The notes under the pieces: model-generated
Databases searched by the model: none
Seen by the model: only the letters and a program-made list of their open reading frames with translations
Told to the model about the DNA's origin: nothing
Shown: piece after piece, positions 23,361-33,754 of the stretch
How the letters are laid out: the number at the start of each line of letters is the position of its first letter
How positions within the stretch are numbered: position 1 is the first letter of the stretch
NCBI GenBank assembly: GCA_933228675.1
Contig: OW121741.1
Span: 36,795,952 to 36,859,951 of the forward strand
DNA from: Stomorhina lunata
Taxonomy: Eukaryota > Arthropoda > Insecta > Diptera > Rhiniidae
DNA: 64,000 bases
Direction: 5' to 3'
Translations under genes and position numbers: made by a program

Positions 23361-23670
23361 CTATGTAATGATTAGAAACTTTGACTCACATGTGGGAGTG
23401 ACAAAGAAATTGATTCCAAGGTTTAAGGGGCCATATAAAGTGGCAAAAGTGTTAAGGAATGATAGGTATTTGTTAGAGGACGTCGAGGGTTTTCAACAAT
23501 CGCGGAACCCTTATAAGGGTGTTTGGGCTGTTAACAACATACGTCCCTGGTTTCAGGGTAGGGTCGCTGTTGACAACACGAGGTCAGGTGACCTCGTTTG
23601 TCAGGATAGCCGAGCTGTAGCCAATGTATATGGTATAGTTTCCCAAGTTGGTATGCTTCCCCTTGTCTAA
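23312..23670 (+). CDS. Integrase C-terminal segment in shifted frame
   Basis: After a frameshift close to 23310 the integrase tail continues as FDKRKRQVRNTQWVTM and PRFKGPYKVAKVLRNDRY (an SH3-like C-terminal module) and overlaps the long frame. It runs into the 3' LTR and ends at a TAA at 23668-23670, so the last codons are LTR encoded. Whether the shift is a mutation, a sequencing error or a programmed event cannot be told from one copy; I favour a simple indel because it falls inside a conserved domain. Confidence 0.75.
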
Positions 23671-23957
23671 CAGACACACAAGAACCGTTGTATTTAAACC
23701 TCTTTATGTTTTTAGCTAAGATTTTAGTTACTTTGTACAGTGCCTTTATGTATATCAATATAGTCTCTCAAATATAATGTATTTATTTTAAACGACTCAA
23801 GATGTCAGTAATGTATACACACACTTGTTCTCTTCTATATATATAACTTGTACACATATAACTTTGTTTTCTCTTATGATTAGCTTTAAGTGTGATTTTG
23901 AAATAAACAGTCAGTCTGGTTTGTGACGTTGAACAAAATAAACGTGTTTGTCTTACA
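23616..23957 (+). repeat. 3' LTR of SAP-Gag gypsy element
   Basis: 342 bp, one visible difference from the 5' copy. Immediately upstream there is no clear polypurine tract; instead a 20-bp palindrome lies at 23578-23597. Confidence 0.93.
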
Positions 23958-23961
23958 TGTA

Positions 23962-24006
23962 TTACCAGGATTAGATACTTTTGACGGCGACTTCCCTGAT
24001 ATAGAT
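23962..24006 (+). pseudogene. Continuation of third gypsy remnant
   Basis: Protease sequence LPGLDTFDGDFPDI continues in frame from the left flank of the inserted element (…KTFYV at 18504). It ends at about 24006, where the tandem array begins. Confidence 0.7.
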
Positions 24007-25093
24007 AGGATGTGGCCTAGTCACCTAAAGTCCATACTCCGCTTCTGCAAATCCCTGTGTTAGATGTAATAACGACCACAAAAGTGGCGAATGTGAATTA
24101 AATAATGTTGGAGATGAAAAAAGGGAAAAATTGTACTGCGTACTTTACAATAAATACGGGCACCCAATCTCGCACAAAGGCTGTGAGAAATACAAGCAGC
24201 TACCACAAAAACTTAGACCAGATAAGGAGTGGGCTACGTCTTTAGATCATTACCAAGTAAATGCCAAAGTAATGGAAGATAACATTGCTTTTCGTAAGTT
24301 ATTCTCTGTTCTTGACATGTTCCAGAAAATGTTCCCCAATATGCAATTTGAGCAGCCAAGAGTAGGCACTGTCATGCTGATATACCAAGGCTGTTTTGGA
24401 TTTGGAAGTATGGTCTACTTTGCAAAACTCATGGTGATTTTACTTTGCCCCCGTTGTAAGAGGCGAAATAAGACAGATGTTGATCGGCAAAGGTAAGGAA
24501 AAAACTTCAAAGAAGCATTCACACTTCCCTTATATAATAGGATGTGGCATAGTCACCTGAAATCCATACTCCGCTTCTGCAAATCCCTGTGTAAATTTAA
24601 TAACGACCACAAAATAGGCGAATGTGAATTAAATAATGTTGGCGATGAAAAAAGGGAAAAATTGTACTGCGTACCTTACAACAAATACGGGCACCCGCCT
24701 CTTACAAAGGCTGTAAGAAATACAAGCAGCTACCACAAAAACTTAGACCAGATGGGGAATGGGCTACGTCTTTAGATCAATACCAAGTAAATGCTAAAGT
24801 AATGAGAGATAACATTGCTTTTCGTAAGTTATTCTCTGTTCTTGACATGTTCCAGAAAATGTTCCTCAATCTGCAATTTGAGCAGCCCAGAGTAGGCACT
24901 ATCATCCTGAGATACCAAGGCTGTTCTGGGTTTGGAAGTATGGTCTACTTTGCAAAACTCATGGTGATTTTACTTTGCCCCCGTTGTAAGAGGCGAAATA
25001 AGACAGATGTTAGTCGGCAAAGGTAAGGAAAAAACTTTAAAGAAGCATTTATACTTCCCTTATATAATAGGATGTGGCATAATCACCTGAAAT
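24007..25093 (+). repeat. Tandem array of about 532-bp LINE-gag-derived units (units 1, 2 and start of 3)
   Basis: Units begin AGGATGTGG at 24007, 24539 and 25069, giving periods of 532 and 530 bp. Each carries the same gag piece: NNDHK.GEC (zinc-knuckle half), YCV.YNKYGHP...KGC.KYKQLPQKL, then LCPRCKRRNKTD. The GHP..KGC.KYK pattern is that of jockey-like LINE Gag zinc knuckles. Units share the same stops, so they were duplicated after decay. Unit 3 is split by the hAT element and resumes at 28098. Confidence 0.8.
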
Positions 25094-28089
25094 CAGCGAT
25101 GCCAATTTATCAAAAAAATGAATCTAGCATCTAGCATTTTTTTAGCATTTTTCAAAAATTTTTTAGCATTTTTTTTTTCATTTTATAAACTGGTAGAAGT
25201 TTTGCATTGAAAGTCAATTATTTTAGTAATGAAAAAATATTTTTGCCGATTCAAAAAACGCTAAATGTCGACATTAAAATACGGCAGTAACGGCAATTAC
25301 TAACTACTCTACAATAGTAATTATTTATTCAAGTAATCGAACAAGTGCAAGCACTACTGTGTGAAAAAGAAAACAAAAAGAAGCAAAAATTTAACGAGTT
25401 AATTTTACTAGAAGACAAAAAAAAAAGTTGAAGTGATTTAAAGAGAGTTAAAAAAACCATTTGAATAATGAGCAATAAAACTTATACCCAAAAGTTTAGA
25501 AAAGAGTGGTTGAATCGCCCCAAACTTAAGGATTGGATAGCAGAGACGGACGATTCTTCAAAGGCTTTCTGCAAATATTGCAATTTTCAAATTTCGGCCA
25601 AATTAAGAAACATAGAATTGCAGTTGGATGTGGTGCTGGAAGTCAGCCTCTTCCATTCAAACCTGTTAATTATAAACTTCAGCAGCAGGAGGCTGCTTTA
25701 TCTATGTATATGGCTGTACATAGCTCAATTGCACCAGTGGATCATTTGGGACAAATTTGTAAGGGCCACTTTGACTGTCCATCAATCAAACTTCATCGCA
25801 CAAAATGTTCCGCTATAATAAAAAATGTGCTCGGTCCACATTTCAATGAAGAACTTTCCAATGAAATTGGAAATGGATTTTTCAGTGTTTTGATTGATGA
25901 ATCAACAGATGTTTCATTTTCAAAAATTCTAGGTAATTTTTTATAAAAACTTATAAATAAATTATAATCGATTTGTAGTGCCCAAACACAAGTGCGCTGC
26001 GAAGTTTTGCATAAAAATTTTATTAAGAACTGAGCAACGCAAACCGTGTTGTGGTTAAATTTAAATTTTAACAAGAAATGAATTTATTTAGAATATTTTT
26101 ATAAATAACATTTTCAAATATTACTTTTATTTTATGTTCTAAAGGTTTGGTGGTAATCTATTTTAGTAAAATAAAAGGTCGAATTGTGTCAACATTTTTA
26201 TGCATAGAAGAATTAGAAAATGGATCGGCTGAAAGCATCGTCGATTGTTTAAAAAAAGCTCTCCTGAAATTTAATTTTAATATTAAGAACTTGATAGGAA
26301 TCGGAACTGATAACGCAAATGTAATGATTGGCAAATATAAAAGCGTTCATGTAGCATTGAAAAAAGATGTACCTGATTTAGTCCTAGTCAAATGTGTATG
26401 CCATTCACTGCAACTTGCAGTAAATCAGTCATTAAAAGAGTTTTTGCCAAGTAACTTGGAATTTATTGTCTATGAAACATATAATTGGTTTTCGAAAAGC
26501 TCTAATAGACAGCTTTCGTATAAAACATTATATGAAAAATTGAATGGAAAGGTTCGAAACAATTGTATATGTCTTTTTGTTTTATTATTTATTTACCATA
26601 TACTATTTTAAAGGAGCCACTAAAAATCACTAGAGTGTCAGATACAAGATGGTTATCTGTAGAAACAGCAGTTTCAAGAATATTACTGCAATGGGATGAA
26701 CTTGCGTTGCATTTCAAAAACGCAAACACCAACGAAAAGTGCCACAAAGCTAAAATTTTATGCCAGTTATACGAAGATGAAACTATTCATTTATACTTAA
26801 TTTTTTGAAGCCGGTTCTGCACGAAGTCCAAATTGTAAATAAAGTTTTCCAAAGCAATGAAAACGATCCTACGCGTCTATTAAGAGAAATTACGTTACTG
26901 GTAAACTTTCTTAAAAGAAAGATTTTGGGAGACGAAAATATAGACGTTTTATTTGAGGATTTTGATGAACACATTTCGTTCAGTTGCAGTCTTGGTCATG
27001 AATTCGAATTAACTGTTAAAAAGTTAAAAAAGAGTAGCAAACTAAAAAAGAACAAGGAGCTAGAAATTCGAAGAAATTGCATACATTTTATAGCTGGGTT
27101 AATAAAAACAATTAAAACAAAGGTAAAATTGATAAAAATAAATAAAAAAAACTGTAAAATTTAATCCTTGTGCTTTGTTAGATTACCTGAAAATATAAAA
27201 ATTCTTCAGAACATTGATTTCTTTTCTGCAAAAAATATCTTAAAAACTCATAAAGAGGATATAGTACCAATTTTAAAACTATTCAATATTGGAGGGTCAG
27301 AAATTGAAAAAATACAGGAGCAATATTCAAATATACAGTATATAAGATGAACAAATATAGATAACACGGTATCGTTTTGGGCAGAAGTAAACAAATTTAG
27401 AGACGCCGTTTTAAAGAAATTTTCAATTTTGTTATAAGATTGCTATGTTTACCATGGTCGAATGCAGATGTGGAACGGGTATTTAGCCAAATAAATTTGG
27501 TAAAAACAAACATTCGAAATCGACTTCAGTTACAGACTGTAAATTCCGTCTTAGCCGTAAGGTAACCTCTTTTTTTAAATTGATAGAAGTACACTTTTAA
27601 AAATTTGAAAATTTTCTTTAGATATGGATTAAAAAGAAGCGAAAAATGTTGTTTTGAATATGATATTCCTAGAAATTATTTGAAATTGATTGGATCTTAT
27701 GAGAGCTATAAAAACAGTAGCAATGAAGAACATGTTGAGGAAGAATATGATTGGACAATTTAAGTATTAAATGACTTGCTATTCTTTTCACAAAAGATGT
27801 ACCTTATTTCAAAGTGATATAAAATCTTACGAATTTAAATGCCATTTTATTTATTTTTTTATTATTCAATTAAATCCACATTTGAATAACTTTATTTTAT
27901 TTTATTTTATTTCTTTTATGTTATTTTAGTTAAAAATAAAATTGAATTGCAAAATTTATTTATTTCTTTACTAAATTACACCGTTTTTTTACCTAATTTC
28001 ATTTAGCATTTTTCTTTAGCATTTTTTAGCATTTTTTTTTTTTTTTGAAGAAATCTAGCATCTTTTCAAATTTATTTTTGACAACACTA
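25094..28089 (+). mobile_element. hAT DNA transposon (2996 bp)
   Basis: Inserted in unit 3 of the tandem array, with the 8-bp duplication CCTGAAAT at 25086-25093 and 28090-28097; units 1, 2 and 4 show the empty-site layout. Ends are imperfect inverted repeats (CAGCGATGCCAA against TAGTGTTGTCAA, 8 of 12). Both subterminal regions carry AATCTAGCATC and several TTTAGCATTTTT motifs in the same orientation, likely transposase-binding repeats. Confidence 0.93.
25468..27763 (+). pseudogene. hAT transposase, multi-exon, with frameshifts
   Basis: The N-terminus has a BED/TTF-like finger (KAFCKYCNFQISAK). Catalytic-region landmarks follow: DHLGQICKGHF, LIDESTDVS (first acidic residue), GTDNANVMIG (second), CVCHSLQLAVNQ, SDTRWLSVE, and the C-terminal dimerisation block LPWSNADVERVF...RNRLQLQTVNSVLAVR. 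Introns with matching phase are seen at 25933-26144, 26552-26613 and after 27559 (GTAACC to TTTAG). Frame changes near 25600 and 26800, and an unresolved join near 27125-27220, show the copy is damaged. Stop at 27761-27763. Confidence 0.85.
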
Positions 28090-28097
28090 CCTGAAAT

Positions 28098-28620
28098 CCA
28101 TACTACGCTTCGGCAAATCCCTGTGTTAAATTTAATAACGACCACAAAATAGGCGAATGTGAATTAAATAATGTTGAAGATGAAAAAAGGGAAAAATTGT
28201 ACTGCGTACCTTACAACAAATACGGGCACCCGCCTCTTACAAAGGCTGTAAGAAATACAAGCAGCTACCACAAAAACTTAGACCAGATGGGGAATGGGCT
28301 ACGTCTTTAGATCAATACCAAGTAAATGCTAAAGTAATGGGAGATAACAATGCTGTTCTGGAATTGGAAGTATGGTTTACTTTGCAAAACTCATGGTGTT
28401 TTTACTTTGCCCCCGTTGTAAGAGGCGAAATAAGACAGATTTTAATCGGCAAAGGTAAGGAAAAAACTTCAAAGAAGCATTCATACTTCCCTTATATAAT
28501 AGGATGTGGCATAGTTAACTTATATAATAGAATGTGGCATAGTCATAGAAGTCCATACTCTGCTTCTGCAAATCCCTGTGTTAAATTTAATAACGACCAC
28601 AAAAGAGGAGAATTTCAGAA
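28098..28620 (+). repeat. Tandem array, rest of unit 3 and partial unit 4
   Basis: Unit 3 resumes at 28098 and lacks about 100 bp in the middle (jump after GGAGATAACAATGC near 28345). Unit 4 starts near 28529 after a short duplicated ATATAATAG.ATGTGGCATAG segment and is lost after AAAAGAGGAGAATTTCAG at about 28618. Confidence 0.75.
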
Positions 28621-28896
28621 GGAGACCGTCAAAATAGAGAGAGATTGAGAAGTTTTGCTGGCTTCGATTATGACGAAGAAGACGATCGATTTAAACAGGA
28701 AGCAAAATACGTTAAAGAAAATTTGAGTACTGGCGGTTTGGTTTCAATTTGCAATGTTTTGTCTTTGAATTACGATGACGACGATTTGTTTTTGTATATA
28801 TTCAAAAATATGCGTGTTGGAAATTTGCTGTCTTCAAATGAGTTAGAACAAGAAGACATACATCACCCAAAAAGTACAACATTTCCGATAGCGTAG
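28621..28896 (+). pseudogene. DEK-like (SAP-related) domain fragment
   Basis: The frame reads RSFAGFDYDEEDDRFKQEA... then LVSICNVLSLNYDDDDLF...IFKNM, followed by an acidic tail ending at 28896. The FxGFxF/Y...YK...L..IC..L.L......L...I...L pattern is that of the DEK-type SAP-containing domain. No upstream ATG supports an independent gene, and it lies between a LINE-derived array and a gypsy integrase tail. It may be a piece of a retroelement Gag with such a domain or a captured Dek fragment. Domain assignment is from memory of the family. Confidence 0.45.
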
Positions 28897-28939
28897 CCAT
28901 TAAAAGGACTTAACCAGGAGCAGGCCTTAAACGTAAGCC

Positions 28940-29170
28940 AAATACCTTGGGCCATACCAAGTCGTTAAGGTTAAACAGAACGATACCTATGATGTTGTGA
29001 AGGTGGGCGATTGTGAAGGTCCCAGACGCACCACCACGTGTGCCGAATTTATGAAGCCATGGCCACACGAAGTTGGAGAAGACCCTGATGAACTAGACCC
29101 GCAGGATGACCGAAATGTGGGATCGAAATTGCGCGTTGACAACACTGATGAGTATAAGTTTGCAGTTTAA
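28940..29170 (+). pseudogene. Gypsy integrase C-terminal fragment
   Basis: KYLGPYQVVKVKQNDTYDVV...CEGPRRTTTCAEFMKPW is the terminal module of integrase in CsRn1-like gypsy elements, ending in an acidic tail with a TAA at 29168-29170. The rest of pol is absent. Frame is intact in this stretch. Confidence 0.8.
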
Positions 29171-29420
29171 GACGAAGACGCCGTGAATAAAGACATACGA
29201 CTGAGCCATTTGTATTCTTTTATCAATCAAACTTAATTTTTTCTAATATTTTATTCAATTAATTAAAATTAATTAAAACTTAAATTTTTGAACTCAATAA
29301 GTTTTGAATAGAAATAAACTACAATTAAAATGTAATCATTATATTATAGAATAAAAACAAATAAAGTTGTGTTATTTTCTTGTTGTAAATTTCGGTGGTG
29401 ATCATAATTGACGCAGTCGG
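29171..29420 (+). repeat. LTR-like sequence with primer site
   Basis: AT-rich sequence with AATAAAGTTGTG near 29359 ends at about 29407, followed by TTGACGCAGTCGG (29408-29420), close to the GGCGCAGTCGG primer site of gypsy-group elements. Only one copy is present, so the LTR start is unknown. Confidence 0.5.
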
Positions 29421-29992
29421 CATAGGTCTGGAGGACGAATTAAGAAGTCAAGGACTGTGAGGGAACATCACATGAAACGAAGACTAAACTTCGAGGGAAT
29501 ATCAGAGGACATCTAGATTAAAGTCGAAGGACTGTGAGGGAATATCACAGTATACCTAAGACAATTTCGAGGGAATATCGGAGTAAAATCTAAAAAAAAA
29601 AATTCGGAGAGCATCAACTCTTTACCTCCAGGATTATCAGGACCTTAATCTTTGATTGGGTGAGTAAAAATTGTGATGTGTGTTAATAAATAAATAAAAA
29701 GTTATAACAAAATCAAATAAACTGAGACTCCTATCGAAGGACCCTCCAGTATAACAAAAACTCAAACTTGTAATTCCGTAGCCCAAAAAGCCGGAGTTTA
29801 TAAAAAAGGGAGACAAGTGGAAAAGTCAACATTTTTTTTTTAGTTCCATAAAACATAGAAAATATTAAGTGACAAATTTTGCAAAATAAATATTTATTTA
29901 TAAACAAAACTATAAAAAAATATATTAAAAGAAAAAAAAGCGAATGTATACTGTATGAGAGGATCACATAACGTTCCCACCTTCCATATATA
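29421..29992 (+). other. Retroelement leader, no gene
   Basis: A repeated phrase, TTCGAGGGAATATC and GTGAGGGAACATCAC/GTGAGGGAATATCACAG, recurs between 29455 and 29610. It looks like the untranslated leader behind the primer site. It is interrupted by the solo LTR at 29993. Confidence 0.4.
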
Positions 29993-30352
29993 TGTAGGGC
30001 AAAGGGTTAACAAATGTAACTCTGCTAATTTACAATTAAACGGACAGACAGAGTAGGAGAATAGAGAAAAAATAACTTAAGCAAAAGAAGATTGAAAAGT
30101 TAGAATCAGTCAGTTGGAGTTAGTAAAAGTGAATAGAGTTGAGTTAAGTAAAGGGAGTTTGAAGACGTGACGCGAAATAATTATTTAAAACTAAAAATAT
30201 TAAAACTTTATTTAAAAATAAAAATATTAAAACTTTATTTAAAACTGAAAATATTAAAATTTTATTTAAAAATAAAAATATTAAATTTTATTAAAGTAAA
30301 AGTGTTTCATTTGTTCTAAATGAAGTGAAAGGGATCTCGATTATTCCCTACA
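29993..30352. mobile_element. Solo LTR (360 bp), gypsy type
   Basis: Starts TGTAGGGCAAAGG and ends TTCCCTACA, with a 7-bp inverted terminal match (TGTAGGG/CCCTACA), flanked by TATA at 29989-29992 and 30353-30356. No primer site follows, so it is solo. Inside, about four copies of a 26-28-bp unit (TTTAAAAATAAAAATATTAAAACTTTA) lie at 30183-30296. Confidence 0.65.
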
Positions 30353-31040
30353 TATATATTTAAAAACTGTGAATTCCCACAGAAGTGGATACGCACCTAC
30401 AGTACGCAGAAGAAAAGCGTTATATTTTTATTGTGAGGGGATATCACAATAAAATATATAAAGTACACCTTTATACAAAATTGAAAAATAAAACTATATA
30501 TAAAAAGTATATACAAATAAACAAACACATAAATTAATATTAAGGGAATAAGAAAAATAATTTAATACATAAAAGGACTGTAGTGCTTGTAAATGAACAA
30601 ACGGAAAATATCAAAACATTTTTTCAGACCATATCCGAATGCAATAGGAAGACTATTTAAGACTAAAAGCTTAAACTCTATTCCCGAAAATATAAGTTAA
30701 CAACACTATAGGAATACACATGCTAAGCCAACTGCAGTGTGTGAATACCCATACTGCGGTATCGAATTACCTTTCTTTTGCGCGTGCAAGTAATATGATA
30801 GCAATATTGCAAAATACTTGAAATGTAGACTTGCATTTTATTTTAAATATTTGTTGCTTTCAACTCTTTGTATTCTAATTGGTCAATTCGTTAATAATTT
30901 TAAAAAAGGGTCAAACTTACTTTGTCAGCATTAATAACTTTAGTTTTAAGTAAATTACTTTAAATAAAAATTAAATAAAATAAAACATCTCATAGTGAAT
31001 CACAAAGAGGAGAAGTGTTTTATTCATAAACGGAAGTTAA
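30353..31040 (+). other. AT-rich retroelement remnant, no gene
   Basis: The phrase GTGAGGGGATATCACAAT near 30433 recalls the leader at 29455-29610, so the same leader continues past the solo LTR. Nothing coding is recognised up to about 31040. Confidence 0.35.
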
Positions 31041-31059
31041 CTTGTACATTTCTTTCGCT

Positions 31060-31725
31060 AAAAACCGAAATTATGTCCCAAATAATGGGAAATTTGCCCA
31101 CTAATAGAGTGAGAGCTACTCGGCCATTTTTGTTCGTCGGTGTAGACTTTTATGGTCCCGTTAACGTGTCATTAAGAATACGTGTAAGACCACCAATAAA
31201 AATGTTTATAATGGTTTTCGCGTGTTTCACTTCTAGAGTTAGTATCTGATCTTTCTACTGATGCTTTTCTTCTTTTATTTAAAAGGTTCACAGCCAGGAG
31301 AGGTCTCAGCACTGTTTATTGCGAAAACAGAAAAATCTTCGTGGGGGCCAGTCGAGTACTGAAGGAGGTTCATCGCAGCAGCACACAGGCCGTAGAATTA
31401 TACGCAGCGTCGTCCGGGTTGAGTTTCAGCTTCATACCAACTCGGGCGCCGCATTTCGGAGGACTGTGGGAAGCCGCAGTCAAACAAGCGAAGTTCCTAC
31501 TTCTGCGAGCAGTTGGGAACAATGCTTGCGGAAGTAGAGGCGGTGCTCAACAGTCGGCCAATACCACCACTGCCTCCAGATCCGAACGATGGAGAAGCTC
31601 TGACTCCAGCTCATCTTTTAATCGGAGAGGGTGTGCGTTCGCTGCCGCACGCATCCGAAGAAGACGTGATCGGCAAAGAGGGGAAGTTATGGAAGCGTTG
31701 GCGTCTGCTTTGCACTTTTAAAAAG
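31060..31725 (+). pseudogene. BEL/Pao integrase fragment
   Basis: QIMGNLPTNRVRATRPFLFVG (about 31077-31140) starts the integrase core, with GVDFYGP carrying the first catalytic aspartate. DLSTDAFLLLFKRFTARRGLS (around 31250) and RAPHFGGLWEAAVKQAKF (about 31440-31495) follow, then EVEAVLNSRPIPPLP...LTPAHLLIGEG (31519-31640). Stops and at least two frame changes separate them, and the stretch holding the second aspartate is altered. It is a different BEL family from the element at 1073. Confidence 0.8.
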
Positions 31726-32036
31726 TGCCAAAAACAGTTGAAAATGGTTTTAGTGAGGCAGGAGAAAATGATTCTGGTGGGGTGGAAGAAAATAATCCCG
31801 GTGAGGAGCCCGATGATTCGTATGAGTTGTTTAAAGGTTTTGATAGTGATGCAAATCACACAGGTAATACACAAGGTACAAGAAAATCTGAACGTAAAAC
31901 TAGAGGAAAACTTTCAGCATGGTATGTAAGCGCTTTGGTTGGAGAGCGTTCGCCACCTGTTTGGAATGCCACCATTAATGCGAACTATGAAATGGTCGCT
32001 CCATTCACCCCAATTAGGGGTGCAGATCTGATATAA
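31725..32036 (+). other. Unassigned 103-codon frame
   Basis: An open frame with an acidic first half and a basic TRKSERKTRGK segment, ending just before LINE ORF1 sequence. I do not recognise it. It begins inside the BEL remnant, so a chance fusion of two remnants is likely. Confidence 0.25.
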
Positions 32037-32040
32037 AATC

Positions 32041-32816
32041 TTGTTTAATAATGTTAAAAATGCGAATAATTGCTTAAGATGTGAAGCTTTAAAATCAAGA
32101 AATATGCGCGCTTTTATACCTAATACATTCTTTGAAACATATGGAGTAATCCGTGATGTTCCAACCTTTTTGTCAGAGGAGGAAATCAAGCAAAACATTC
32201 AATCACTGTTTAAAATTAATTGGGTAAGACGTTTCACTAAGCGCTCTACCAATGAACAAAATCAAGAAATACTTACACCTACCTCTTCAGTGAAGATATC
32301 ATTTGCTGGCAATGATTTACCAAATAAAGTAGTTTCAAATTACACTATTCTTAAGGTAGACCTCTACTATCCTCCCATTCGTCAATGTAGAAACTGTGAC
32401 AGAATTGGAAATACCCAAAATGGCTGTAGATCAGCTAAACGTTGTTTGATGTGTTGAAAGTCAGGTAAATGGGCAGAAGAACAAGATATACAAAAATTAT
32501 GACAATAAAAAAAATTAACGGTAGACCTTTATTAAGTGTGCGACATGAACAGGGTTCACCCTCCGGACTATAACCGGTTCCGAGAACTTGATCTCTCGTC
32601 CGGAAAAAGTAAAACCAATAGAAATAAAAGACCACGAAAGCTGAGGATTTTGTTCCTTTACCAGAAATAACGCCGAACCAAGACAACCTGCCACGTTTTT
32701 TAGTTGCAACGGCTATCTCCATAAAGGAAGACGTACCGATAAAGCCGCTTGCTGCACATAATGTTTTTCAAGTGGAACAAGAACTCAACCATATATCGCG
32801 TGGCCGTCTAGAAGTC
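32041..32816 (+). pseudogene. LINE ORF1 (gag-like) fragment
   Basis: MRAFIPNTFFETYGVIRDVP, INWVRRFTKRS, SVKISFAGNDLP and a zinc-knuckle start YPPIRQCRNCDRIGN.QNGC, then RCLMC, form the ORF1 protein C-terminal half of I/jockey-like LINEs. A stop at 32455 interrupts; scattered related sequence continues to the LTR at 32817. The related LINE ORF2 end at 41733-42080 may belong to the same element, split by the LTR element. Confidence 0.65.
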
Positions 32817-33229
32817 TGTAGTGTACCAGTGACACATTTTAATTGTAATATTATGACTACAATGATCAAAAGTCAATGATCCAGACAATCGCTAACAGAA
32901 GCTAATGAACTCACAAAACTAAATGAGTAAACAATCATACAAACAAATGTAAATGAATGTCTTAAGATGGGTCAGTATTTGATTTTGCTTGAAATTTAAT
33001 AAAATAAACATTTTGTTATTAATCCGATACTCTAGAAATTATATTTGCTAGTGTATGGCAATCGATAAAACCATATTTTGGCAAGTCTGCAATTTTGAAC
33101 TGTAAAATTGTTTAGATAAGCGTATAGAAATTCTCATTGTTAGCATATAAGCAAAAGATTTTTAATAAAGAAAGATTATTATTATTAAAACCAAAAAGCG
33201 GTTCACATCTTTTATTCAAATTCACTACA
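32817..33229 (+). repeat. 5' LTR of mdg1/412-like element
   Basis: 413 bp, TG...CA, with AATAAAATAAAC near 33000 and AATAAAGAAAG near 33166. It appears identical to the 3' copy. Confidence 0.95.
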
Positions 33230-33246
33230 TGGCGATCCTGCCAATT
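33230..33246 (+). promoter_or_regulatory. Primer binding site
   Basis: TGGCGATCCTGCCAATT begins at the base following the LTR, as expected for tRNA priming. Confidence 0.8.
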
Positions 33247-33393
33247 GCTTTAAAATTGGATAAACACAGCAGATAAATTTGTTAAATCCAATTAAAAGAA
33301 GCAAGGAACAAGACAATAGACCCTGCATACACAGCTTATGCTTAGCAGGATTCTATTGAAATTTAAAAAAAAAAAGAAAGAAAAACAGGTCCT

Positions 33394-33753
33394 ATGACAG
33401 AGACGTGGGAGGAGGTCCTCCAAAACTTGAAGGAAGCCGAAGAAAATTGGGCTCGATTATTGCGGGAAGGACGAAAGGAGGAGAAGCCAGCAATCCTCGA
33501 TGCGGGTCCTAAGCCCAAGAAGCTGAAGACAAAGCCTGAGAAGGAAGCGGTGTACCCGGTATTCCCTTTACCCAACGTGAAAAAATCAAGAGGGGGTAAA
33601 ATAAATCGAATGAAAAAACAAATTAGAGTATTACAGCAAATGGTGGCATATGATACCCAACATCAAAGTGAAATTTTAAATCAAATAAATAATTTAAAAT
33701 TACAAAACAAAACAAAAAGAAAAATCTGTAAGAAATTGAAACAAAAGAAATAA
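33394..33753 (+). CDS. Leader ORF A: basic, helical 119-aa protein
   Basis: ATG 33394 to TAA 33751-33753, 119 codons. The first half is charged and helical (ETWEEVLQNLKEAEENWARL), the middle is lysine/proline rich, and the C-terminal third looks coiled-coil with a very basic end (KTKRKICKKLKQKK). It resembles no family I know. A single base separates its stop from the ATG of ORF B, which suggests coupled translation. The intact frame inside a recently mobile element argues that it is maintained; function unknown, possibly RNA binding (inference). Confidence 0.6.
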   Translation: MTETWEEVLQNLKEAEENWARLLREGRKEEKPAILDAGPKPKKLKTKPEKEAVYPVFPLPNVKKSRGGKINRMKKQIRVLQQMVAYDTQHQSEILNQINNLKLQNKTKRKICKKLKQKK

Positions 33754-33754
33754 G

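Larger units (their letters stand above)
18505..23957 (+). mobile_element. Nearly intact Ty3/gypsy element with SAP-domain Gag
   Basis: LTRs of 342 bp (18505-18846; 23616-23957) begin TGTAGCCAATG and end TTGTCTTACA; by eye they differ at one base (A/T near 18599/23710). A 4-bp duplication TGTA lies at 18501-18504 and 23958-23961. One long gag-pol frame fills the interior, with a single frameshift near its end. Low LTR divergence and an almost intact frame indicate a recent insertion. Confidence 0.95.

Noticed and set aside
28098..28620. A real gene containing the CPRCKRRNKTD motif
   Set aside because: It is a tandem copy of the decayed gag fragment with stops shared by all units.
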